Part shown: piece by piece, positions 34,458 to 43,345 of the stretch
Numbering within the stretch: the first letter of the stretch is position 1
How the letters are laid out: each line of letters opens with the position of its first letter
NCBI GenBank assembly: GCA_040389045.1
Contig: JAZKAT010000013.1
Location: 1 to 64,000, forward strand
Length of the DNA stretch: 64,000 bases
Reading direction: 5' to 3'
Source of the DNA: UBA5158 sp040389045
GTDB taxonomy: Bacteria > Pseudomonadota > Gammaproteobacteria > DSM-16500
Program-made: the position numbers and the translations under genes
Notes under the pieces: model-generated
Told to the model about the DNA's origin: nothing
The model's database searches: none
Seen by the model: the letters and a program-made list of their open reading frames with translations, nothing else

Positions 34458-35552
34458 TTAATCAAAATCATGGGCTTGCAGTTGGTAACTAGTACTTCTA
34501 CCCCCGGCTTCATTTTTTGTTAAAATTTTGCGGGCGAGTAAATTGTCTATATCTCTGAGCGCAGTATCCTGCGAACATTTTGCTAGTTTTGCCCATTTGG
34601 AGGTTGTGAGTTTTCCTTCTACTCCATCCAATAAACGGTTGATGACTTTGCGTTGTCTTTTATTAAATTCAACGTCCCTATTGGCTTCCCAAAACCTGGC
34701 TTTAGCCAGTACGGCTTGCAGTATTTCTTCCGAAGCAGCGATTGCTCGTTTGAGACAATTGAAATACCATTCAATCCACGCGGTGATATCTAATGAACCT
34801 TTTTGACAGCTTTCCAACATATCATAATAAACATTTCGTTCACGTTGGATTTGCGCAGACATGCTGTAAAAGCGTTGTTTACTTTTTTCCGAGCGCGCTA
34901 ACACCATATCACCAATAGCACGCGCAATACGCCCATTGCCGTCTTCAAAAGGATGGATAGTCACAAACCAAAAATGCGCTAACGCTGATTTGATAATTAA
35001 ATCGGTTTTAGAAGGCGCGTTAAGCCACTTCAAAAAGCGGGCCATTTCAGCGTGAAGCCGCTCAGCACTAGGCGCTTCGTAATGAATTACCTCGCGCCCT
35101 ATACCTCCGGAGATTACCTGCATAGGGCCAATGGTTTCATTACGCCATGCACCAATTGTAATCCCATGTTCAGGGAAAAGCGTCGCATGCCAGCCAAACA
35201 AGCGTTCTTGAGTTAAGGGGTAGGTATAGTTGCGAGTAACATCCATTGCGATTTCAATAATACCTTTTGCATTAAGGCTTATCGTTTTAGGTGGATTAAT
35301 ATTAATTCCAAGGTGCTGCGCAATGGCGGGATGCACTTCAGCAATATCAAGCTTTACGCCTTCGATCGCACTGGTTTGTAAAACATCTTGGGTTAGCGTC
35401 GCGAGAGTTGCTTCTTCACGCAGTTGATGACCTAAAGTATCCATGCGCCCATGTAATCGCCCTTGCAGAAAGCGTACTTCAGCATTTAATTGGCATAGCT
35501 TGTTCTGGTCCCAAGCCATATTAGGCCAATTAGCGTGTTCATGGATATACAT
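34458..35552 (-). CDS. Fic family protein, class II self-inhibited, with C-terminal winged helix
   Basis: A protein of about 364 aa predicted to transfer AMP or another nucleotide part onto protein hydroxyls. The catalytic motif HPFEDGNGR has its histidine near residue 200. The N-terminal inhibitory motif TSAIEG (residues 60-65) fits (S/T)xxxE(G/N), marking class II autoinhibition. The C-terminal part (KRQRKVINRLLDG, then TSKWAKLAKCSQDTALRDI) is a winged helix-turn-helix, typical of Fic proteins with a DUF4172-like N-terminus. The ATG at 35552 has GGAGA eight bases upstream, better than the ATG at 35570. It may regulate itself through the inverted repeats just upstream. Confidence 0.92.
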   Translation of the reverse strand: MYIHEHANWPNMAWDQNKLCQLNAEVRFLQGRLHGRMDTLGHQLREEATLATLTQDVLQTSAIEGVKLDIAEVHPAIAQHLGININPPKTISLNAKGIIEIAMDVTRNYTYPLTQERLFGWHATLFPEHGITIGAWRNETIGPMQVISGGIGREVIHYEAPSAERLHAEMARFLKWLNAPSKTDLIIKSALAHFWFVTIHPFEDGNGRIARAIGDMVLARSEKSKQRFYSMSAQIQRERNVYYDMLESCQKGSLDITAWIEWYFNCLKRAIAASEEILQAVLAKARFWEANRDVEFNKRQRKVINRLLDGVEGKLTTSKWAKLAKCSQDTALRDIDNLLARKILTKNEAGGRSTSYQLQAHDFD

Positions 35553-35558
35553 TATATA

Positions 35559-35645
35559 TAATCTCCGCATAGCCTAAGGAGATTGTAGCAATTACTATAT
35601 TCGCCGCATAGGCAATTTTATTAGACGCATAATATGCGGAGATTA
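35559..35645. promoter_or_regulatory. Candidate operator: inverted CGCATA repeats between fic and dinD-like genes
   Basis: A 13-bp sequence TAATCTCCGCATA (35559-35571) recurs as its exact reverse complement at 35633-35645. Further CGCATA copies lie at 35606-35611 and within a near-palindrome at 35626-35638 (CGCATAATATGCG). The left arm overlaps the fic ribosome site. Such an arrangement suits a repressor, possibly the winged helix of the Fic protein itself. Confidence 0.5.
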
Positions 35646-35805
35646 AAAATTTATTTTCTGTACTTCATAGAGGCAAAACTCAGGCAAGTTACAGCGGCCC
35701 ATGACACTCTTCAGCTAGAACTATTACATCTGGACAATTATTATTTTGCGGCGTATAAGTTGTACGAAAAAACCGTCCGAGTGTGTGAATATTAAGGAGA
35801 ATCTT

Positions 35806-36651
35806 ATGGAAAAAGAGATTATTACTCAGCTACACAATGGTTTTGAGGGTGCGGCTAAAAGGGAGGATGAAGTTGAATTTTGGTATGCTCGCGATTTGCA
35901 AGAACTTCTTGGTTATGAGCAATTTAGAAACTTTTTAAAAGTAGTAGATAAAGCTAAAGAAGCCTGCCTAAATTCCAAGCACCATACGGAAGACCATTTT
36001 GCTGACGTCAGCAAAATGGTCCCTTTAGGCTCCGGTAGTCAAAGAAAGGTAGAAGATATTAAGCTGACTCGCTACGCTTGTTATCTAATAGCCCAAAATG
36101 GTGATCCCAGAAAAACCGAGGTAGCCTTTGCACAAACTTATTTTGCTGTACAAACCCGTAAACAAGAAATCATAGAGCAGAGAATTTCTGAAGTCGAGAG
36201 ACTCCAAGCGAGAGAGAAGTTATCGCAATCTGAAAAATTGCTTTCAGGTATCTTGTTTGAGCGTGGGGTGGACGGCCAGGGATTTGCTCGAATTCGTAGT
36301 AGGGGAGATAAGGCGTTGTTCGGTGGCAATACAACTCAGCAAATGAAGGGACGATTAGGAGTTCCAGAAAATCGTGCTTTAGCAGATTTTCTACCAACTA
36401 TTACTATTAAAGCTAAAGATTTCGCTAATGAAATTACAACATTTAATGCGGTTCGTGATAATTTAAAGGGCGAGCAACCTATTACTGAAGAGCATATTAA
36501 AAGTAACACTACCGTTCGTAATGCATTAAGACAAAGCAATATCTATCCTGAAAATTTGCCACCGTCTGAAGATGTCAAAAAAATTGATCGCAAGATTAAA
36601 TCCGAAAACAAGAGGTTGCCGAAATCGACGAAAGTTTTAAGTGATGAATAA
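35806..36651 (+). CDS. dinD: DNA-damage-inducible protein D-like
   Basis: A protein of about 281 aa matching the DinD family: EFWYARDLQELLGYEQFRNFL near the N-terminus is a BRO-N-like fold, KLTRYACYLIAQNGDPRK follows, and the C-terminal half has RGDKALFGGNTTQQMKGRLG and RNALRQSNIYPENLPPSEDVKK. In E. coli DinD is SOS-induced and interferes with RecA filaments. The ATG at 35806 has an AAGGAG site, so the longer frame from 35746 is rejected. No clear LexA box was found upstream. It is divergent from the Fic gene, and the two form a small island-like pair. Confidence 0.9.
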   Translation: MEKEIITQLHNGFEGAAKREDEVEFWYARDLQELLGYEQFRNFLKVVDKAKEACLNSKHHTEDHFADVSKMVPLGSGSQRKVEDIKLTRYACYLIAQNGDPRKTEVAFAQTYFAVQTRKQEIIEQRISEVERLQAREKLSQSEKLLSGILFERGVDGQGFARIRSRGDKALFGGNTTQQMKGRLGVPENRALADFLPTITIKAKDFANEITTFNAVRDNLKGEQPITEEHIKSNTTVRNALRQSNIYPENLPPSEDVKKIDRKIKSENKRLPKSTKVLSDE

Positions 36652-36692
36652 TAATTAGCATTTCTTTCGACGCGGTGTTTGAAGATTAATTT

Positions 36693-37306
36693 TTAATTTA
36701 GCTGGATTACTGGGCCGATGGATAGATTTATTGTAATATCTAATTTTTCNNNNNNNNNNNNNNNNNNNNNNNNNNNNNNNNNNNNNNNNNNNNNNNNNNN
36801 NNNNNNNNNNNNNNNNNNNNNNNNNNNNNNNNNNNNNNNNNNNNNNNNNAATTTAGCTGGATTACTGGGCCGATGGATAGATTTATTGTAATATCTAATT
36901 TTTCTTTTACGAATGATTTAAATGCGCCGAAAGATTGCTTAATGAAATTAATATTGTGTTGAATTTCCTTTTGATATTCAGGAAAATTTAATTCTATAAA
37001 AGTTATAAGACTTGTCACTATATCATTTGCATCAGTTAATCCAGTGCCACTGAGTTGTCTTACATTGTTGTAGTTATGCAGTTTTTCTAAAACGCCGAGA
37101 TATTTTTTATTACTGATGAAAATGCTTTGCAGAACCTCAGGGGCGCCACGGTGATTACCAATTGCGGATAATAGTATTCCACTGGCTTCTTTAATATTAA
37201 TTTTAATATCATCATAATAAGTAAAGTTTTGTATTACGCTAATTCTACAATTTCGTGACTGCTCGCCAGTTTTAAATTTTTCAAGCAACCATGAATTAAC
37301 GTCCAT
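36693..37306 (-). CDS. Small orphan protein interrupted by an assembly gap
   Basis: A 152-aa protein of unknown function once the gap is collapsed. The coding part on the right of the gap ends ...GPVIQLN, and the left copy of the duplicated 55 bp supplies the TAA stop at 36693-36695. It is helical and soluble with no visible motif. The 100 N (36750-36849) therefore probably remove nothing. It lies between dinD and a glycosyltransferase gene. Confidence 0.6.
36695..36904. other. Assembly gap with duplicated 55-bp flanks
   Basis: 100 N at 36750-36849 between identical 55-bp sequences at 36695-36749 and 36850-36904. Same artefact pattern as at 10472-10681 and 58942-59151. Confidence 0.9.
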
Positions 37307-37406
37307 GAGTTCATCCTTTATTTTATGTTTGATTTGGTTAATAGGGGGGCATTTTATAAAATATCAAATGAAGTAAGCGACAAATTGAAGGATTAACAGT
37401 AAATAT

Positions 37407-39119
37407 TTAACCAATCATCTGCCAATACGCATCGCCCACATACTTAAAATCCAGGTAATCAGCCGACACTTCAGGCACCAATTGCAAACGGTAATTATTA
37501 CTCGCCACAGATAAGTGATTGCCGCGGCTCAGCAAGGCCAGGGTTTTGGGAGAGTAATTTTTACCATCAATGGTCACGGGAACTGTAGAGTTCACTTTAT
37601 AATAACCGCTGAATTTTATCAGCATAGGTTGCTCGCCCGCGGCTATGCTTGGCGCGTATAAATAAATACTGCCCCAAAAATGTTGATACTCACTGGCTAG
37701 AAAAGATTTTAACGATGGCGGCAAAGCTAACATGCGGTTATTGTTGATGTAAAATTTAATCGGCGCATCCATCAGTGTAACCAGGACTTGCGCCTGGGTG
37801 ACGGGAGTTGTGTAAAGTGATGCTAGCATAAATTTCCGCATGGCGGGCGAAGGTTGATATAAATAATTTAATTGTGGAACATTTAAATGAATCAAACCGG
37901 GAATGATGGAATCTTTGGAATAAATTAAAGGAACGCCGGCAAGATAATTTTCATTCGGGCCTAACAATTGTTCCATCAAGCCCAGCATATTTCGCTGATA
38001 ACGATTATCCGCGGCGTTTACTTCATAACTGGTGAGGGCAAAACTCATGTTCACCCCAATCACGCCAAGACAAAAAACACTGCGTGTCATCCGACTGCTA
38101 AAAACCGCAAATACCCATTCGCATAACACTGCCAGTAATATCAGCAGCGCTGGCATCATCACTAGCAGTTGATAAGCAAAAGGCTGTTGGTAAGTGATAA
38201 AAAAGTACGTCATGACGGCTGCGTAAACACCAATAAAAATACGCTGTGAAGGTAACAAGCGTTGTGGTGGCAACATCAGACTTAACAGGCCAGACGCACC
38301 CGCCACATATAATACTAAATTCTGCCCTAGAGTAATTTTCCAGAAATTCGCGATAGCAGATTGATAATCCGTTAAATGCGCAATCAAATAAGCATCGTAA
38401 AAAATACTTTTCAAAACAATATTAACTGACGCGAAGTAGGACCAGAATAGAATGTAACAACCAAGCGTCAATACGGCTATGCAATTGGTCCGCAACAAGG
38501 GGCTGACCATGCGCATGCCCCCACTGGCGAATAAAGCGCAATCCATGGCAATCAGGCACCACAATGATTTTTGTGAAACCAAAAAAGCCACACCTATACA
38601 GAATCCCGCGGTCAACCATTTTTGTTCCAGTAAACATAGCAAGCTAAACAAGCATAGCCAGTAAGCTAACAAATCCACGCGAATTTCCGTCGAGTAAGCC
38701 AGAAAGCAAAAAGTAGAAGCCAGCAAAGCCAGTGCGAATAATGTCGCAGCGGGTGAGAAAATTTTTTTTAACCACCAGGCCGCGAGTGCCAGACAAAATG
38801 TATTAACCACCGTAAGAAAGGTTTTAACCGCAACCAGGGTTGCCACCGTCCCATGCGTGGCAAGCATAGCCAGTAACATCAGGTAATAACCCAGTACAGT
38901 TTTATAAGGTGCGAAATCCCGGTAAGGGAGTGCCGCTTTATAATGATAAGTATGATAAGCCAGCCAAAAATCATCGACGGAGAAAATGCTATAGTTTATG
39001 TAATAAAATTCAACACCAAAATAAGTCGCGCAGATGGCCAGCAACAGCAGGTAAAAATATCGCGGGGTTAGCCGATAATCTGGCGTTTTTCTCGGTAAAA
39101 TCAGCGACAATTTATTCAA
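37407..39119 (-). CDS. GT39-like polytopic membrane glycosyltransferase
   Basis: A 570-aa protein with a short cytoplasmic N-terminus, about 11 membrane helices and a periplasmic C-terminal domain of about 170 aa. The acidic pair in the first loop (SVDDFWLAYHTY) and the following PYRDFAPYKT stretch suit the GT-C fold, which uses polyprenyl-phosphate sugars to decorate lipid A, glycans or proteins. Translation appears to start at TTG (39119) with an AAGGA site; a stop lies just upstream in frame and no nearby ATG exists. It is divergent from the antiporter gene, 41 bp away. The acceptor is unknown. Confidence 0.75.
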   Translation of the reverse strand: MNKLSLILPRKTPDYRLTPRYFYLLLLAICATYFGVEFYYINYSIFSVDDFWLAYHTYHYKAALPYRDFAPYKTVLGYYLMLLAMLATHGTVATLVAVKTFLTVVNTFCLALAAWWLKKIFSPAATLFALALLASTFCFLAYSTEIRVDLLAYWLCLFSLLCLLEQKWLTAGFCIGVAFLVSQKSLWCLIAMDCALFASGGMRMVSPLLRTNCIAVLTLGCYILFWSYFASVNIVLKSIFYDAYLIAHLTDYQSAIANFWKITLGQNLVLYVAGASGLLSLMLPPQRLLPSQRIFIGVYAAVMTYFFITYQQPFAYQLLVMMPALLILLAVLCEWVFAVFSSRMTRSVFCLGVIGVNMSFALTSYEVNAADNRYQRNMLGLMEQLLGPNENYLAGVPLIYSKDSIIPGLIHLNVPQLNYLYQPSPAMRKFMLASLYTTPVTQAQVLVTLMDAPIKFYINNNRMLALPPSLKSFLASEYQHFWGSIYLYAPSIAAGEQPMLIKFSGYYKVNSTVPVTIDGKNYSPKTLALLSRGNHLSVASNNYRLQLVPEVSADYLDFKYVGDAYWQMIG

Positions 39120-39160
39120 AAAATGCTATCCTTTGAACTCATTATTAAAGTTGGTTTTTT

Positions 39161-41368
39161 ATGCACGGCGTCGACCCCATCATTAAAGATTTGGCGGTTA
39201 TCCTAGGGGTAGCAGGCTTTGTCACGTTATTATTTCAGTACATTCGCCAGCCGGTTGTCTTGGGCTACCTGGTCGCGGGGATTATCGTCGGCCCGCATAT
39301 TGTGACACATCCATTACTCAATGACATACCTAACATTAAAGTTATTGCTGAACTGGGTGTTATCTTTTTAATGTTTTCCTTAGGGTTGGAATTTAGTTTT
39401 CATAAATTAGTCAGTGTGGGTTTTTCCGCGAGTATTACCGGCTTGCTGGAAGTGGTGTTAATGCTGACGATTGGTTTTGTGACGGGTGTGGCCCTGGGTT
39501 GGCCGTTTTACGATTGTGTTTTTCTGGGCGCGGCGCTGTCAATTTCTTCCACTACCATTATTATCAAAGCGCTGGACGAATTGCACCTGAAAGGTAAACG
39601 CTTTGCGGTGTTGATTTTTGGCGTGTTGATTGTTGAAGATTTGCTGGCGATTTTACTCTTGGTCGTGCTGTCCAGTCTTATTAAAAGCCAGGATTCGTTA
39701 GCTTATTCATTGATGGTCGATTCAATCAGATTAGTTGTGGTAGTGGGCAGTTGGTTTTTGGTGGGCTATTTCATTGTGCCATCATTTTTCCGGCGCATTA
39801 TTGATTACGCCAATCAGGAAACGCTCACTATTATATCCATTGCCTTTTGTTTGATACTGGTTTGTCTGGCAGGGTATTTTCATTATAGCCCCGCGTTGGG
39901 GGCATTTATCATGGGGTCCATACTGGCGGAAACGCCGCAAATTCATCGCATTGAAGAATTGATCAGACCGATACGGGATATTTTCGCCGCGGTATTCTTT
40001 GTCTCGGTAGGCATGTTGATTAATCCAAAATTGATCTTTGCCAATATTGGGATTGTGTTGCTTATATCCGTGGTGACGATAATCAGCAAGATAATCTCAT
40101 CCAGTATGGGCGCGCTGATTACCGGACAGAGTTTGTCAACTTCGTTGCGGGTTGGTTTTGGCATGGCGCAAATCGGGGAATTCTCTTTTATTATTGTGGG
40201 CATGGGCATGGCACTGGGCGTGATCAGTGACACGCTGTATCCAATTGTGGTGGCGGTGTCAGTCATCACGACTTTTACTACGCCTTATCTGATCCGTCTC
40301 TCCGGTATGCTGGCGAGCAAAATTGAAAAGCGCTTGCCAAAACATATCAAAAAGGCATTGCTGAATTATTCCAGTTGGGTTTATATCTTGCTGGCGGATA
40401 AACAAGACAGTGCAACTTACCGGCGTATTGTCATACGCTTTGTGATGAATGCCATTATTGTGGCAGTTATTTTTACCTTGATTGATCAGTTGCTGGCACC
40501 GTATCTCAAGCATTTAATTCAGACCACCTGGATAGTCGAAGTGGTGAGCTGGATAACGGCTATTATTTTATCGTCGCCATTTATCTGGGCGATGTTATTT
40601 GCCGCGAAATGGAATATTAATTCTTCGGTGAGGCAAAATAAGAATTCATTTTATTTGTTGCTGGCGGTGATCTGGGCCATGGTCCTGGCGGAAATTGTTT
40701 TTCTGACATTCGCGTATTTTTACACCTGGGCGATTATTGGTATTTTGTTTGTTAGCGCCCTGGTATTTTTCAGTTTGTTTTATGCGCGGTTAGGCAAATT
40801 TTATTACTGGGTTGAGAAAAAATTTCTGGCTAATATCAGTCCGAATCCAGAAACGCAGGCGGAACAATTTAATAAATTGGCGCCCTGGGACAATTCTTTA
40901 ATGGAATTGACTATTTCACCGGGCACCCCAGTGGTGGGTAAGACTTTACAGGAATTACAAATCCGCCAACTTTATAATATTAATATAGTCGCTATTCAGC
41001 GCGGCCAGGAAATAATCGCACCGCCACGTGGCGAACAGGAATTACTGGCGCACGACAAATTAGTAGTATTGGGCAATGATGATGACATTGATGCATTTAA
41101 AGGAATTATTTCTACCTCGGCGGAACGCTGGCATACCGTCAATCTGTTAAATAACTTTGTATTAAAGCCCATGATGTTAAATCCTAAAAGCACATTGATA
41201 GGTAAAACCATTCGTGATTCCCAAATTCGTGAACATGCTCATGGTTTGGTGGTAGGTCTGGAACGTCGCGGCAAGGAAATTTTAAATCCCGACCCGGCGA
41301 CGATTTTAGAAGCGGGCGATTTATTGTTGATGGTAGGTGAACCGTTGCGGTTGAAGGCGTTAGAGTAA
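39161..41368 (+). CDS. Kef/CPA2-type monovalent cation:proton antiporter with TrkA-C domains
   Basis: A 735-aa protein. Residues 1-385 form the CPA2 antiporter unit with about 12 helices (LGYLVAGIIVGPHI, LGAALSISSTTIIIKAL, FFVSVGMLINP, GMAQIGEFSFIIVGMG). A second block with four or five helices follows, then two RCK-C (TrkA-C) domains at about 575-650 and 660-735 (SPGTPVVGKTLQEL and NPKSTLIGKTIRD are their starts). No TrkA-N nucleotide-binding domain is present, unlike KefB/KefC. Probably a potassium or sodium exporter regulated through the RCK-C domains. Confidence 0.92.
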   Translation: MHGVDPIIKDLAVILGVAGFVTLLFQYIRQPVVLGYLVAGIIVGPHIVTHPLLNDIPNIKVIAELGVIFLMFSLGLEFSFHKLVSVGFSASITGLLEVVLMLTIGFVTGVALGWPFYDCVFLGAALSISSTTIIIKALDELHLKGKRFAVLIFGVLIVEDLLAILLLVVLSSLIKSQDSLAYSLMVDSIRLVVVVGSWFLVGYFIVPSFFRRIIDYANQETLTIISIAFCLILVCLAGYFHYSPALGAFIMGSILAETPQIHRIEELIRPIRDIFAAVFFVSVGMLINPKLIFANIGIVLLISVVTIISKIISSSMGALITGQSLSTSLRVGFGMAQIGEFSFIIVGMGMALGVISDTLYPIVVAVSVITTFTTPYLIRLSGMLASKIEKRLPKHIKKALLNYSSWVYILLADKQDSATYRRIVIRFVMNAIIVAVIFTLIDQLLAPYLKHLIQTTWIVEVVSWITAIILSSPFIWAMLFAAKWNINSSVRQNKNSFYLLLAVIWAMVLAEIVFLTFAYFYTWAIIGILFVSALVFFSLFYARLGKFYYWVEKKFLANISPNPETQAEQFNKLAPWDNSLMELTISPGTPVVGKTLQELQIRQLYNINIVAIQRGQEIIAPPRGEQELLAHDKLVVLGNDDDIDAFKGIISTSAERWHTVNLLNNFVLKPMMLNPKSTLIGKTIRDSQIREHAHGLVVGLERRGKEILNPDPATILEAGDLLLMVGEPLRLKALE

Positions 41369-41373
41369 AGGTC

Positions 41374-41400
41374 TGTCATGCCAGCGGCGATGGCATGACA
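41374..41400. repeat. Type B palindrome, single copy
   Basis: A short hairpin element (TGTCATGCCAGC...GGCATGACA) immediately after the antiporter stop, related to those at 10325-10399 and 49107-49134. Its loop differs (GGCGAT). A terminator role is possible. Confidence 0.7.
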
Positions 41401-41433
41401 AATTCTTAGAGAGCGTAGCGACATACGGCCCCG

Positions 41434-41463
41434 CTGTCATTCCCGCCTGCGCGGGAATGACAG
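41434..41463. repeat. Type A palindrome, minimal copy
   Basis: A 30-bp near-perfect palindrome formed by the two arms of the type A element without the central region. It lies just before the convergent orphan gene's stop at 41471, so types A and B sit together in this 100-bp interval. Confidence 0.8.
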
Positions 41464-41470
41464 TAGTTCG

Positions 41471-41998
41471 TTATATTCTATTGTGGTGCACAGGTGTTGC
41501 AGTTTGACGTTCGAAGTGCCTATAGAATTCTTCTGCTACGGAATTAACAATTGTTCTCAAACCAGAATTCCTATTCCAATAACCCAATGTTTGAGGGAGC
41601 AGGGTAATTTGGTGATTAGAATTGGTTTTCAATAGACATATTTGCTTCGCGATATCTAAGCAAGCCGCTATTCTACTTGTTGGATTATTAGCAACGTAAG
41701 TTTGTACCGCAGTCAGTGAATTAAATTTAGCGCATGCTGGTATTAAAAAACTCGCCCTAGCTTGGTTACGAAATTTTGAATAAATTAATTCCCAAGTAGT
41801 AAAAGTATCATTTCGTGAATTTTGTTGTGCTACTTGAGCAGGGGTTAAAATATCAGGATTGACATACCCTCTACTTTTTATTTTGCTTTCGAGACAGCGA
41901 ACTCTAAAACGATTTATTCTCTCTTGAAATGTTAGCGTTCTACGTTCATCAGTAAGCACACTATTAAAGTTATTATTAAGATAGTAATGACCAAACAT
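41471..41998 (-). CDS. 175-aa orphan protein
   Basis: No function recognised. The ATG at 41998 has an excellent GGGAGGAG site; the frame continues upstream to 42031 without one. The protein is basic and helical, with an Arg-rich N-terminus (ERRTLTFQERINRFRVR) and few cysteines. No signal peptide or membrane helix is evident. It is divergent from the cysteine desulfurase operon and may share the regulatory region at 42032-42172. Confidence 0.65.
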   Translation of the reverse strand: MFGHYYLNNNFNSVLTDERRTLTFQERINRFRVRCLESKIKSRGYVNPDILTPAQVAQQNSRNDTFTTWELIYSKFRNQARASFLIPACAKFNSLTAVQTYVANNPTSRIAACLDIAKQICLLKTNSNHQITLLPQTLGYWNRNSGLRTIVNSVAEEFYRHFERQTATPVHHNRI

Positions 41999-42087
41999 GA
42001 CACTCCTCCCATAGTATTTATAGTGACGCATTATAACAGTTTACCGTCAATAATCAGTCGATTATAACTATTAACCGCCCTGCAATT

Positions 42088-42121
42088 CTTAATATAACTT
42101 TAATAAGAAATAGCGTAAAAT
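42088..42121 (+). promoter_or_regulatory. Tandem CTTAAT/TTTAAT boxes with -10 (PmrA-box-like promoter)
   Basis: CTTAATATA at 42088 and TTTAATAAG at 42099 are direct repeats with an 11-bp period. A TAAAAT -10 hexamer begins at 42116, 17 bp after the second box starts, so the boxes occupy the -35 region. The layout matches the promoters of the two hairpin-protein genes (11319-11394, 14931-14963). It would drive the desulfurase and 711-aa orphan genes. Confidence 0.55.
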
Positions 42122-42172
42122 ATTCACAGAATGATAAGTATGTTCTATATTTGCTCAAGTTCGGAGAAAAAA

Positions 42173-43342
42173 GTGATTAAACTACCCATTTATCTGGATT
42201 ATGCCGCCACCACGCCGGTAGATGCGCAAGTCATCGCTAAAATGCTGGAATTCCTGGGGGACTATGGTCAGTTTGGTAATCCCGCGTCTCTTACTCATGC
42301 GTATGGTAAGGCGGCCAGCCACGCAGTGCAGACCGCGCGCGAACAAGTGGCGGAGTTGATTGGCGGAGAAGCGAGTGAAATTATTTGGACTTCCGGCGCG
42401 ACAGAGTCAGTGAATCTGGCATTGAAAGGCGCGGCGCAACTTTATCAAGGCCAAGGTAAACACATAGTTACATTTAAAACCGAACACAAAGCGGTCTTGG
42501 ATACTTGTCAGCAATTAGAAAAAATGGGTTTCACCGTTACTTACTTAGCTACCCTGCCCAATGGTTTGATTGATCTCGCTAAATTTAGCGAAGCGTTACG
42601 AAATGATACGATACTGGTAAGTGTCATGCAGGTAAATAATGAAATTGGCGTCATTCAAGATGTAGACGCCATAGCCCAGCTGACTGCCAGTCGTGGTATT
42701 TTGCTGCATGTTGACGCCGCGCAAAGCATAGGAAAACTCGCGATTGATGTGCAACGCACCCCTATTGATTTAATGTCATTAAGCGCGCATAAAATTTATG
42801 GCCCAAAAGGCATAGGCGCTTTGTATGTGCGTCGCAAGCCGCGAGTACGCGTGGCACCACTGATTCATGGGGGCGGTCAGGAATTAGGTATGCGTTCTGG
42901 CACCCTGCCAACACATCAAATTGCAGCCATGGGTGAAGCGTATCGCATAGCGCAAACCAGGATGGCAGCGGATTATCAACATAGCGCGAATTTGCGCGCG
43001 CTTTTTCTTGAACGCATAGCGTCTTGCCGAAATTTCACCGTGCTCGGTGATGCAAGTCATACCTATCCGGGTATTTTAAATATTTGTTTTAAAGATCAGC
43101 TGGCGAAATCTTTAATAAAATTGTTACCCGAGTTAGCTATCGCCACCGGCTCTGCTTGTGTCAATAACAGCGATGAACCGTCTTATGTTTTACGCGCCCT
43201 GGGTTTATCGAATGAAGTTGCCCAATCCGCCCTGCGTTTTTCATTTGGACGTTTTACCACGCCAGCGGAGATAGATTTTGCCGCAGCAACAATAATAAAA
43301 TTATTAATAACTGATAACTATAAAATAAAAGTAGAGGAGTGA
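42173..43342 (+). CDS. Cysteine desulfurase (IscS/NifS family)
   Basis: A 389-aa PLP enzyme that takes sulfur from cysteine for clusters or tRNA thiolation. It has YLDYAATTPVD at the N-terminus, SAHKIYGPKGIGALY with the PLP lysine, and the catalytic cysteine in ATGSACVNNSDEPSYVL. The GTG at 42173 is preferred: it has CGGAG six bases upstream and gives the family's normal N-terminus, while the ATG at 42131 adds 14 unrelated residues. It is not in an isc or suf operon. The 711-aa orphan starts 3 bp after its stop. Confidence 0.92.
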   Translation: MIKLPIYLDYAATTPVDAQVIAKMLEFLGDYGQFGNPASLTHAYGKAASHAVQTAREQVAELIGGEASEIIWTSGATESVNLALKGAAQLYQGQGKHIVTFKTEHKAVLDTCQQLEKMGFTVTYLATLPNGLIDLAKFSEALRNDTILVSVMQVNNEIGVIQDVDAIAQLTASRGILLHVDAAQSIGKLAIDVQRTPIDLMSLSAHKIYGPKGIGALYVRRKPRVRVAPLIHGGGQELGMRSGTLPTHQIAAMGEAYRIAQTRMAADYQHSANLRALFLERIASCRNFTVLGDASHTYPGILNICFKDQLAKSLIKLLPELAIATGSACVNNSDEPSYVLRALGLSNEVAQSALRFSFGRFTTPAEIDFAAATIIKLLITDNYKIKVEE

Positions 43343-43345
43343 GTT

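Noticed and set aside
35571..35805. LexA (SOS) box upstream of the dinD-like gene
   Set aside because: Only half-site-like CTGT sequences were seen; no CTGT-N8-ACAG arrangement is convincing.
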